A stretch of DNA of 34,660 bases from an uncultured Treponema sp. (GTDB lineage: Bacteria; Spirochaetota; Spirochaetia; Treponematales; Treponemataceae): positions 1-34,660 of the forward strand of contig CAMGTC010000003.1 in assembly GCA_946061765.1 (NCBI GenBank), given 5' to 3'. A program made the translations under genes and the position numbers. The notes below the pieces were generated by a model. The model saw only the letters and a program-made list of their open reading frames with translations, was not told where the DNA came from and did no database searches. This document shows, in pieces, positions 7,048-14,436 of this stretch (position 1 is the first letter of the stretch; the number at the start of each line of letters is the position of its first letter).

Positions 7048-7126
7048 TACGTCGAGTCAAGGCACGCTTCGCTCAAGACCTTGACTTCTCCGTTTTGAGG
7101 GTTTTGTAATAAACCCTCAATAAAAA
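7048..7126 (+). repeat. 76-bp intergenic repeat, copy 3
   Basis: It starts TACGTCGAGTCAAGG. Hairpin 2 is TTGAGGGTTT...AAACCCTCAA, in which a T-A pair of copies 1 and 4 is replaced by G-C on both arms. It is the sister of copy 5. Its promoter-like TTGACT/TGTAAT pair, spaced 18 bp, points at the sigma-factor gene. Confidence 0.9.
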
Positions 7127-7128
7127 AG

Positions 7129-7180
7129 TTGTCATCCAGACAATTCAACACTATATTAATAGTCCGTTTGGACTAGGAGG
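7129..7180 (+). promoter_or_regulatory. Promoter and leader of the sigma-factor gene
   Basis: TTGTCA (7129-7134) and TATATT (7152-7157) are 17 bp apart. The -35 lies within a small dyad, TTGTC (7129-7133)/GACAA (7139-7143). Near the predicted RNA 5' end, AGTCC (7161-7165) and GGACT (7170-7174) form a hairpin directly before the strong RBS AGGAGG (7175-7180). The promoter abuts the end of repeat copy 3. Confidence 0.65.
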
Positions 7181-7192
7181 GTTATATTAAAA

Positions 7193-7912
7193 ATGAGTGA
7201 TTCTATGATTTCAATTTACATGCGTCAGATTGAACAGATTCCTTTACTTTCTGTGGAAGAAGAAAAAAGTCTTTTGATTCAGGCTTCAAAGGGAAATAAG
7301 GTTGCAAAAGATAAGCTAATTCAATCAAATCTTAGATTCGTTGTAAAAATTGCCAATCTCTATAAAAATCGGGGAGTGGAAATTGAAGATTTAATTTGCG
7401 AAGGCAACGAAGCCCTTCTTAAGGCCATAGAAAAAATGGATTTAAGTAAAAATGTTCGTTTTATTACTTACGCTTCCTTCTGGATTAGACAATATATGAA
7501 GGCCGCTATTTATAAAACTGGTCGTGCAGTCGCAATTCCACAAAATAAAGGCAGGGAATTAAAAAATCCGAACTGGAAGGCCGCAAGTCTGGACCAGCCT
7601 TTTTGCGATTCTCAGGATTCACTCACACTTATGGATTGCATTAAAGATGAAATTAATATTATCCCAGAAGATGAATGCATTAACAAAATACTTTCCTGCC
7701 AGGTAAATACCTGTCTGAATAAACTAAAAGACAAAGAATATCAGGTATTAACAAAACATTACGGTCTTAATGGAGAAAAATCAAAAAGTTATTGCGATAT
7801 TGGACAAGAAATGAACTTTTCTAGAGAAGGGGTAAGACAGATAGAAGCCCGTGCTTTAAATAAAATCCGCCAGATGGAAGAATTTTCTGAATTTGATATC
7901 AATGTTGCTTAA
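7193..7912 (+). CDS. Short sigma-70 family RNA polymerase sigma factor
   Basis: This 239-residue protein has region 1.2 (SISIYMRQIEQIPLLS-like start, SVEEE), region 2 with NLRFVVKIA, DLICEGNEALLKAIEK and FITYASFWIRQYM (core binding and -10 recognition), then GRAVAIP (region 3.0). Region 4 includes LKDKEYQVLTKHYGLNG and the helix-turn-helix SREGVRQIEARALNKIR for the -35 element. Region 1.1 is absent and region 3.1-3.2 is short and poorly conserved, so this is an alternative factor rather than the housekeeping RpoD. The aromatic residues of region 2.3 are kept, suggesting recognition of a -10 close to TATAAT. It is placed next to the peroxide repressor OhrR, but separated by 316 bases with its own promoter. 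Its stress role, if any, is inference. Confidence 0.88.
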   Translation: MSDSMISIYMRQIEQIPLLSVEEEKSLLIQASKGNKVAKDKLIQSNLRFVVKIANLYKNRGVEIEDLICEGNEALLKAIEKMDLSKNVRFITYASFWIRQYMKAAIYKTGRAVAIPQNKGRELKNPNWKAASLDQPFCDSQDSLTLMDCIKDEINIIPEDECINKILSCQVNTCLNKLKDKEYQVLTKHYGLNGEKSKSYCDIGQEMNFSREGVRQIEARALNKIRQMEEFSEFDINVA

Positions 7913-7946
7913 AAAAAATGGCCAGACATAAACCCCTGTCTGGCCA
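7910..7946 (-). terminator. Intrinsic terminator of the ABC exporter operon
   Basis: A perfect 10-bp stem, TGGCCAGACA (7919-7928)/TGTCTGGCCA (7937-7946), is followed on the minus strand by an uninterrupted U-run (A-run 7911-7918 on the plus strand). It overlaps the stop codon of the convergent sigma-factor gene and has no U-run on that strand. Confidence 0.9.
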
Positions 7947-7951
7947 GAAAA

Positions 7952-9715
7952 TTATCCAAATTGTGCCATTCTAAGTTTGTAATAAGCACCTTTTTTATCC
8001 ATAAGTTCCTGTGGACTTCCACTTTCTATAATCTTATGGTCATCTATTACAAAAATTCTGTCAGAATTTTGAATTGTAGAAAGTCTATGGGCTATTACAA
8101 AACTTGTTCGTCCTTTTAAAAGACTTGCAATTCCGGCCTGAACTAATAATTCTGTTTTTGTATCAATACTACTTGTTGCCTCGTCCAGAATTAAAATTCT
8201 TGGATTAGACAACATTGTTCTGGCAAAGGCAATCAACTGTCTTTGTCCATTACTTAGTTCTCCGCCCCGGGCAGTTAATTTTGTCTGATAGCCATTTTCT
8301 AACTCCTGAATAAAATCATGGGCATGGACAGCTTTAGCGGCAGCAATTACCTCTTCTTGGCTGGCATCTAATTTACCGTAAAGGATATTTTCGTAAATAG
8401 TTCCAGAAAATATATAATTGTCCTGTGTCATAATTCCCATTTGAGTTCTTAAACTTTCAAGCACAAGACCGCTGATATCAAAGCCGTCTATTAAAATTTG
8501 CCCCTTATCAATATCATAAAAGCGGCTTATCAGGTTCACAATTGTAGATTTTCCTGCCCCGGTTGGTCCTACAAGTGCTATTGTTTCACCTTCTTTTACT
8601 TTAAAAGAAACATCATCCAGTACAGTACTTGCCTTATCATAAGAAAAAGTTACATTTTTAAATTCAACATCACCTTTTACAGGTGGAAGAATAACTGCAT
8701 TTTCTTTATTTGTAACACCAGGCTGGGTATCAATTATTTCAAAAATTCTTTCGGCTCCACTGGCGGCATTTACAAACTGGTTATAAAAATTACTCAAATT
8801 CATAATTGGCTGCCAGAACATTCCCACATAAGAACCAAATGCAATATAAGTACCAATAGAAACATTATCTATACCAAGTAAAAGAACTCCCACAAGGTAA
8901 AGACACATAGTTCCAATACTCCAGCATAAATCAATCCAAGAACCAAATGCATCACACCATCTTACGGCTTTTATAAATTCAGCCCTGTCAGCCCATACTA
9001 AATCTCTAAAAGTTTTTTCTGTTTCATTCTGGGCATTAAAACTCTGAATAATTTTAATTCCAGACAAATCTTCGTTAATAAAAGCAGTCATATTTGAAGA
9101 CTTTTTTCTTTTTGCATTCCAGTGTTTTTCTGCCTTGACAGAAATTAAAAATACACCGGCAATCATAAATGGCAGACTGCCCAAAGCTGCCAGAGCTAAT
9201 TTCCAGTTTTTCAAAAACATGATTATCAAAACTGCAATTACAGTCACAAGATTTGGAATTAAAGAAGTAACAGCGTTTTCAATAATATCTTTTAAGGAGT
9301 TAGTATCTCCAATAATTCTGGCTAGTATTTTTCCTGAAGGCCTTGAATCAAAAAAGGCTAAGTCCAGTTTCTGAATATGGTTGTACAATTCCTGTCTTAA
9401 TTCCTGTATTACTTTGTTACTTGTCTTTGCCATAACCAGCATACGGAATTTTATTGCTAAAACAGCAATTATATTTATTATAGCTGCAATAATTACTATA
9501 CGGATTAAACCTTTAACATCTCCAGGCATAATATATTTATCTATAGCCCTTTCGTTTATTAAAGGATTTATAAGATCTACAAAAGTTCCAATGGCCATCA
9601 TTGCAAAAACAAAGGCAATTCTTCCTTTATATTTCAAAAGATATTTAAAAAGACGGGGCATTGTAGTAAATTTAGAACTTTTTACAGATTTTTCATCAAT
9701 TTTATAACCGTTCAT
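7952..9715 (-). CDS. ABC exporter half-transporter, subunit B of a heterodimer
   Basis: The 587 residues comprise six transmembrane helices (about 30-310) and a nucleotide-binding domain. The latter has Walker A GPTGAGKST (383-391), the Q-loop in MTQDNYIFS, signature LSNGQ (487-491), Walker B ILILDEATSSID with catalytic Glu512, and the switch histidine in VIAHRLST. The signature deviates from LSGGQ by Asn489, while its own Walker B is intact. Only nine bases separate it from the upstream partner gene. Its RBS AGGAAG overlaps that gene's TAG stop, so the two are translated together. Such pairs (LmrCD, BmrCD, TM287/288 type) export drugs, lipids or peptides. The substrate is not predictable. 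Confidence 0.92.
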   Translation of the reverse strand: MNGYKIDEKSVKSSKFTTMPRLFKYLLKYKGRIAFVFAMMAIGTFVDLINPLINERAIDKYIMPGDVKGLIRIVIIAAIINIIAVLAIKFRMLVMAKTSNKVIQELRQELYNHIQKLDLAFFDSRPSGKILARIIGDTNSLKDIIENAVTSLIPNLVTVIAVLIIMFLKNWKLALAALGSLPFMIAGVFLISVKAEKHWNAKRKKSSNMTAFINEDLSGIKIIQSFNAQNETEKTFRDLVWADRAEFIKAVRWCDAFGSWIDLCWSIGTMCLYLVGVLLLGIDNVSIGTYIAFGSYVGMFWQPIMNLSNFYNQFVNAASGAERIFEIIDTQPGVTNKENAVILPPVKGDVEFKNVTFSYDKASTVLDDVSFKVKEGETIALVGPTGAGKSTIVNLISRFYDIDKGQILIDGFDISGLVLESLRTQMGIMTQDNYIFSGTIYENILYGKLDASQEEVIAAAKAVHAHDFIQELENGYQTKLTARGGELSNGQRQLIAFARTMLSNPRILILDEATSSIDTKTELLVQAGIASLLKGRTSFVIAHRLSTIQNSDRIFVIDDHKIIESGSPQELMDKKGAYYKLRMAQFG

Positions 9716-9724
9716 ATTAACTTC

Positions 9725-11518
9725 CTAGTTTGAATACTGACTATCATAAGTTTCTTTATACAAACCATTTAACTTTAAAAGTTCTTCATGATTTCCACTT
9801 TCCACAAGTTTACCATGCTCTAAAACAATAATTTTATCGGCATTGCGAACAGCACTAATCCTATGAGCAATAATAATCTTGGTCATTCCCTGTAATTCAT
9901 CAAGAACCGACTGTATTTTTACTTCTGTTTCACTGTCCAGTGCAGAAGTTGAATCGTCCAGAACAAGAATTGGTGTTTTTCTAGCAAGAGCTCTTGCAAT
10001 TGTAATTCTTTGTTTTTGACCACCAGAAAGACCAACTCCTCTTTCGCCAATTACAGTCTGTTCCTTATCCTGCATTCTATCTACAAATTCAGCAGAATGA
10101 GATCTTTTCAAAGCCAATCTAACTTCTTGTGTAGACATACTTTCGCGGGCGCCAAGTCTAATATTTCCTTCAATTGTATCGCTAAAGAGGAAGATATCCT
10201 GCATTACACAGGCAATAGACTTTCGTAGAACAGATAAAGGTAATTGTCTTATATCAAGTCCGTCAATTTTAATTGAACCTTCTGTAACATCATACATTCG
10301 TTTTAAAAGATTAATGATTGTTGTTTTTCCTGAACCGGTAGCCCCCATAATTCCAAGAGTCTGACCTGCCTCAATTTTAAAATCAACATCATTCAGAATA
10401 ATAGATTGCCCATTTTTGTAAGTTACATGACTAAATTCTACATTTCCCTTAATATCATCAATTGTAAAGAGGGCGGGAATCATATCTTCATCGCCATTAT
10501 CTTTTAAATTTTGATTAACACTTTCTACCAGGGCATCTTCTGTAATGGCAGGCATTTGCTCGTAGATTTTATTAAGTCTTTTTATACTTGCTTTTGCACT
10601 GGAAAATCCATTTACAAGCCAGCCAAGCATTTCCATTGGCCAGACAATATTGCCAACATAGGAAAGAAAGGCCATAAGCTGACCAATAGTAATTTTTTCT
10701 CCACCCAGAGGACTTCCCTTAATTACAAATAAACCGCCAAAGAGTAGGGTAACAACCGATAATAATCTGGTAATTGTCTGAATTACAGGATTGTGTTTTA
10801 CAAAAACCCTGGATAAATCAATATTAAGTTCATAATATTTTTGATTATGTTTATGAAATTTATTGATTTCAAATCCTTCACGGGCAAAAGCTTTTACAGT
10901 TCTTATACCTGCAAGATTTTCTGCGGCAGTATTATTCAGCTCTGAATTCTCTTGAGCAACATTACCAAATAAAGAATCAAGTTGTTTTTCCATTCTTATT
11001 GCAATAAAGGCTGTAGTTATCATTCCAATCACAGGAATTATAGAAAGCAGCCAGTTGATGTTTATTACAAAGTACATTGTAGAAACAACCCTGATTACCA
11101 CTTCGGCCATAAGAATACCCATAAAGCCTGCAACATCCCAAATTCTGTCTACATCATCTTTAACTCTGGACATAAGTTCACCAGAATTAATTCCGTCAAA
11201 GAAATTTGCAGAAAGACTTTGTATTTTTTCGAATAGATTAATTCTAACTTCCGAAGCTATTTTACTACCGCTGTAATCACATAAAAATTCTTTCGTATAT
11301 TGAAAAACACAGCGTCCAAGTCCAATTCCAAGAATTCCCAAAAGTAAAAGTTTCAAAGGCTGCAGATTATGAACCACAATAACATCATCAACAATATGCT
11401 GAACAATAACAGGTGCCAGCATATCAAGAAGAATTCCGCCTATCATTGCAATTAAGGCAATAAAATAGAGAAAGGCATATTTTTTAAAATAACTGCCAAG
11501 ATTTAATTTGTTTTTCAT
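9725..11518 (-). CDS. ABC exporter half-transporter, subunit A with degenerate Walker B
   Basis: The 597-residue partner has six helices (about 14-300), Walker A GATGSGKTT (392-400), a canonical LSGGQ (497-501), and Walker B ILVLDDSTSALD, in which the catalytic glutamate is Asp522. The switch histidine (IIAHRIS) is present. In the dimer, this subunit's Walker sites face the LSNGQ signature of the other subunit, so both defects fall in one composite ATP site. A canonical site forms from the remaining halves. This is the known architecture of heterodimeric exporters. An insertion rich in Asn/Asp (335-347) links the membrane and ATPase domains. The leader can form a hairpin around the Shine-Dalgarno. 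Confidence 0.92.
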   Translation of the reverse strand: MKNKLNLGSYFKKYAFLYFIALIAMIGGILLDMLAPVIVQHIVDDVIVVHNLQPLKLLLLGILGIGLGRCVFQYTKEFLCDYSGSKIASEVRINLFEKIQSLSANFFDGINSGELMSRVKDDVDRIWDVAGFMGILMAEVVIRVVSTMYFVININWLLSIIPVIGMITTAFIAIRMEKQLDSLFGNVAQENSELNNTAAENLAGIRTVKAFAREGFEINKFHKHNQKYYELNIDLSRVFVKHNPVIQTITRLLSVVTLLFGGLFVIKGSPLGGEKITIGQLMAFLSYVGNIVWPMEMLGWLVNGFSSAKASIKRLNKIYEQMPAITEDALVESVNQNLKDNGDEDMIPALFTIDDIKGNVEFSHVTYKNGQSIILNDVDFKIEAGQTLGIMGATGSGKTTIINLLKRMYDVTEGSIKIDGLDIRQLPLSVLRKSIACVMQDIFLFSDTIEGNIRLGARESMSTQEVRLALKRSHSAEFVDRMQDKEQTVIGERGVGLSGGQKQRITIARALARKTPILVLDDSTSALDSETEVKIQSVLDELQGMTKIIIAHRISAVRNADKIIVLEHGKLVESGNHEELLKLNGLYKETYDSQYSN

Positions 11519-11532
11519 AAAATAATTATTTT

Positions 11533-11575
11533 TTTACTCTCCTATACAAACTGAATTTTTAGTATAGAGTAAAAA
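11533..11575 (-). promoter_or_regulatory. Leader hairpin at the ABC exporter RBS
   Basis: On the minus strand the leader can pair TTTTTTACTCT plus ATAC with GTAT plus AGAGTAAAAAA, leaving AGG of the AGGAG ribosome-binding sequence as a three-base bulge. The loop is about 15 bases. It could limit translation, or act as a DNA operator. Two nearby inverted arms, TATGTATAAAAT and ATTTTACATAC (about 11668-11697), may be a further binding site in the divergent region. No clear sigma-70 promoter was found in 11519-11817 for either direction. Confidence 0.4.
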
Positions 11576-11817
11576 ATTGATTAATAGAAGTAGGTTAAAA
11601 ACTTTATTAATGACAATAGAATCAGTAAAAATACCTAATAAAAAAAAACAGAGAAGATGCTATTCTTTATGTATAAAATGCCCTCTATTTTACATACAAG
11701 GGTAGTGGATGCGGTTAATTTAAAGGATTCTCTATAAAATAATAGTTGGAAGTCTAGTATAGCAAAGTAAAATTTTCTATATTTAGGTTAGAAATTAAAA
11801 ATAAAAGGGGTTTTGTT

Positions 11818-13074
11818 TTGAAAATTAGAAATTATTTGTTTTTATTAGGACTGGCTGTTTTGATTACATCCTGCAACATGAATGCAAAAAGTCTTCAAGA
11901 GCCAAGTTTTTCTGGATCACCAAGTGTAAAAACTGGTGATATTTGGAGTCTTTCATATAAAGATGAAGATGGCGATGAAATAACAGATTACTATTGTTTT
12001 ACTTCTCCAACAGAAGGTACAATTATAACTTCTTCTACTGGCTCTATCTCTACAAATTCATTTGAATATGATGAAGGACAGTCTACAGTAAATGGCCAAG
12101 ACTGGTTGACTTTTATCTATGAAAATAATTGCATAAAAGCTTTTAATAAAAAGAATGCTTATGTAAGAGAAGCTGGTAAAGAAGGCCTTTATGCAACTTT
12201 TGCAAATAATGGAGTTGAAATTACTTTGTCTTCAAATGGCAAAGCAAGTATTAAAACTGACAGCAGCACTTTTTCTTATGAATACACAAACAATAATGGT
12301 GTAATTACATTTATTAACAACTATGAAACATTAGAATTCTTGTATTTTTCTGAAGGTTATTTAGTTTATAGTAAATTTATATCTTTATTTACATCACAAG
12401 AAAAAATTCAGCTCAAATTAGTGTTAGATACTACTGGAGATACAGATCTTCTACCATTTTTTAAAAATGAATTACCTGAAAATTTTACATACTCTATTCA
12501 AAATGTATCTACAAATACTGGAAATCGTGCCAAAATTGCTACAATGAAAGAATTGCTTAATACAAATCCAGACAAGTCTTTTTATTTTACTTCATATTAT
12601 TATCCTTTATTAGATACTGATACAATTCCAGATAACGCTTTTGAAGGATGTAAAAACCTTTATGGAATTTATTTTGGTAATGTTAAGACCTCAATTAAAT
12701 TTGGAAAAGAGTCATTTAAAAATTGTACAAATCTCCAATCCATAGAGGCCGGCGATCAATCATTTGGTTCTTTTGGCGAAAGTGCTTTTGAAGGATGTTC
12801 TTCTTTAAAAGGAATTACCATTTATGGAGTATGTGTTCAAGAAAATAGCGAAAAATACTGCAAAATAGGAAAAAATGCATTTAAAGGCTGTACAAACTTA
12901 TATGCAACCTTTAATGGTGGTCATACTTGGACAGTTACAAAAGATGGTGAAACAAAAAAGCTTATTTCAGAAATTAATAAATCAAGTATAAGTGACCTTG
13001 CAGAAAAAAATAAAGAAAATGCTAAATTGCTTACCGAAACATATGTAGATTATGAATGGAAGGGAACAAAATAG
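11818..13074 (+). CDS. BspA/TpLRR-type leucine-rich repeat lipoprotein
   Basis: This 418-residue lipoprotein has lipobox LITSC (Cys19). Residues up to about 270 hold a Thr/Ser/Asn-rich region with no family I recognise. Residues about 271-370 hold three to four units of the treponemal LRR_5 pattern: IPDNAFEGCKNLYGIYF, GKESFKNCTNLQSI, GESAFEGCSSLKGI and GKNAFKGCTNLYA. Such proteins are surface or periplasmic and often mediate adhesion in Treponema and Bacteroides. Translation starts at TTG (11818-11820), supported by AGGGG eight bases upstream. No in-frame ATG would keep the signal peptide intact. A strong terminator follows. It appears to be a single-gene transcript. Confidence 0.85.
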   Translation: MKIRNYLFLLGLAVLITSCNMNAKSLQEPSFSGSPSVKTGDIWSLSYKDEDGDEITDYYCFTSPTEGTIITSSTGSISTNSFEYDEGQSTVNGQDWLTFIYENNCIKAFNKKNAYVREAGKEGLYATFANNGVEITLSSNGKASIKTDSSTFSYEYTNNNGVITFINNYETLEFLYFSEGYLVYSKFISLFTSQEKIQLKLVLDTTGDTDLLPFFKNELPENFTYSIQNVSTNTGNRAKIATMKELLNTNPDKSFYFTSYYYPLLDTDTIPDNAFEGCKNLYGIYFGNVKTSIKFGKESFKNCTNLQSIEAGDQSFGSFGESAFEGCSSLKGITIYGVCVQENSEKYCKIGKNAFKGCTNLYATFNGGHTWTVTKDGETKKLISEINKSSISDLAEKNKENAKLLTETYVDYEWKGTK

Positions 13075-13122
13075 TCTTACTAATCTGTGAAAAATCATAC
13101 TAATTAGTTAGTATTCTGGATT

Positions 13123-13172
13123 CACCACCTGAAATTGGAAAACAAATTTCAATATCAGGTGGTGTTTTTTTT
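13123..13172 (+). terminator. Intrinsic terminator after the LRR lipoprotein
   Basis: CACCACCTGA (13123-13132) pairs with TCAGGTGGTG (13155-13164). The stem extends through ATTG/CAAT and is followed by eight T residues (13165-13172). Confidence 0.93.
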
Positions 13173-13384
13173 AACGATAAAAAGCCTTGCGAAGTAAGGT
13201 GAGGTAGATATACTTCAAAAACTTTATGTATTTACTGTCTGGTTGACAGAACATATATTATTACAAGTTACATTAATTTCAGATAATAAGAAACCTCATT
13301 ATATTTGGATTAAATTTGGATGAGGTTAATTCATTGTTTTTTTTCAAAAGCTCTAATATAATCGTTTTAACAGAGCATTTAAAA
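13173..13384. other. Intergenic leader with inverted repeat
   Basis: No gene is seen. CTGTC/GACAG (about 13238-13252) forms a small hairpin. AACCTCAT (13292-13299) pairs perfectly with ATGAGGTT (13320-13327) across a 20-base loop, and a run of eight T's begins nine bases later. It may be an operator or attenuator for the peptidase-phospholipase pair. Confidence 0.35.
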
Positions 13385-14404
13385 ATGAAATTTCTTTTCC
13401 TTGTAATCATCTTATTTACATCTTTTAATCTTAACGCAAAAAACTTTCATATCTGGAAAAATAACGAAAATTCCCAGCCGAATATTGAAATTGATCAGGA
13501 CAAGAAAACAGATTATATAAATGTTAATAATTTTGGAGATATTTTAAAAAAAGATAAAGAACCTGACGGAATTGAAATTTTTAGAAAATCATATCCGGAT
13601 GTAATATTTAAATCTGAGTATAAAGAAGCTATAGACGACTGGAAAATCTATGTAGAAATTCCAGATAAAAATTCAAGTGAGGGGTACAGAAAATCTGAAT
13701 TTTATTGGGCAAAAGGCAGCCTTCTTCCTGAATCTGAATTAAATAATAAAGATAATTACTGGTCCCTTTTGTATCAATACGATTATCATAATCCTCTGCC
13801 AGATCCAGCAGATTATACTCCTGAACAAATCAAAGAAATTAAAAGTTTTACTACAGATGACAATCGTAAAAATGGTGCTGGAACACCAATGTTCTTTTTT
13901 GATGAAGTTTACCATTCACATAATCAGGTAAGTGTTGAAGAACATATCATAAAAATGAATTTTCTTGATAAAAGAATAAATATCCACGAAAAAATAAAAA
14001 TTCCTTTACAGGAAGTTGAAAAAAAAATAAAAGAAGCCGCCCTAACCGACTCCGAAATTCAAAATTTTATTGATTCAATTAATCGTAACGAAGGTTATCA
14101 CTGGCGTCTTATTGCCGGTACAAAAAGAAAATCATTCCACTGTCTTGGGCTTGCAATCGATATAACTCCAAAATCTTACCATGGAAAAGCTGTTTTCTGG
14201 AGTTGGACAAAAGACATTAATCCCGAAAACTGGATGTTAACTCCACTCAAAGAACGCTGGATGCCTCCCCAAAAAGTAATTGATATTTTTGAAGATTGTG
14301 GATTTATTTGGGGTGGAAAGTGGATAATTTTTGATAATATGCATTTTGAATATCATCCTGAGTTAATAAATTATGCCAAATATCTAAAGGATTATAAATC
14401 CTAA
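13385..14404 (+). CDS. M15 family D-Ala-D-Ala carboxypeptidase-like protein
   Basis: From the ATG at 13385 the product is 339 residues, with a signal peptide (MKFLFLVIILFTSFNLNAK) exported by the Sec route. An in-frame ATG at 13316 would place 23 polar residues before it and lacks an RBS, so the later start is preferred. The C-terminal third carries the M15 zinc ligands: SFHCLGLAIDI (the SxHxxGxAxD motif) and DNMHFEY. M15 enzymes cleave D-Ala-D-Ala or related peptidoglycan peptide bonds. The N-terminal two thirds are unrecognised, with many acidic and aromatic residues. The patatin-like gene follows after 32 bases on the same strand, so the two are probably co-transcribed and act in the envelope. 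Confidence 0.8.
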   Translation: MKFLFLVIILFTSFNLNAKNFHIWKNNENSQPNIEIDQDKKTDYINVNNFGDILKKDKEPDGIEIFRKSYPDVIFKSEYKEAIDDWKIYVEIPDKNSSEGYRKSEFYWAKGSLLPESELNNKDNYWSLLYQYDYHNPLPDPADYTPEQIKEIKSFTTDDNRKNGAGTPMFFFDEVYHSHNQVSVEEHIIKMNFLDKRINIHEKIKIPLQEVEKKIKEAALTDSEIQNFIDSINRNEGYHWRLIAGTKRKSFHCLGLAIDITPKSYHGKAVFWSWTKDINPENWMLTPLKERWMPPQKVIDIFEDCGFIWGGKWIIFDNMHFEYHPELINYAKYLKDYKS

Positions 14405-14436
14405 TGCTTTAGGTTTTTGCACAAAGGAGAAAATCT

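Noticed and set aside
6901-7098. 65-residue reading frame
   Set aside because: It has low-complexity Phe/Lys composition and no RBS, and its end is formed by repeat copy 3.
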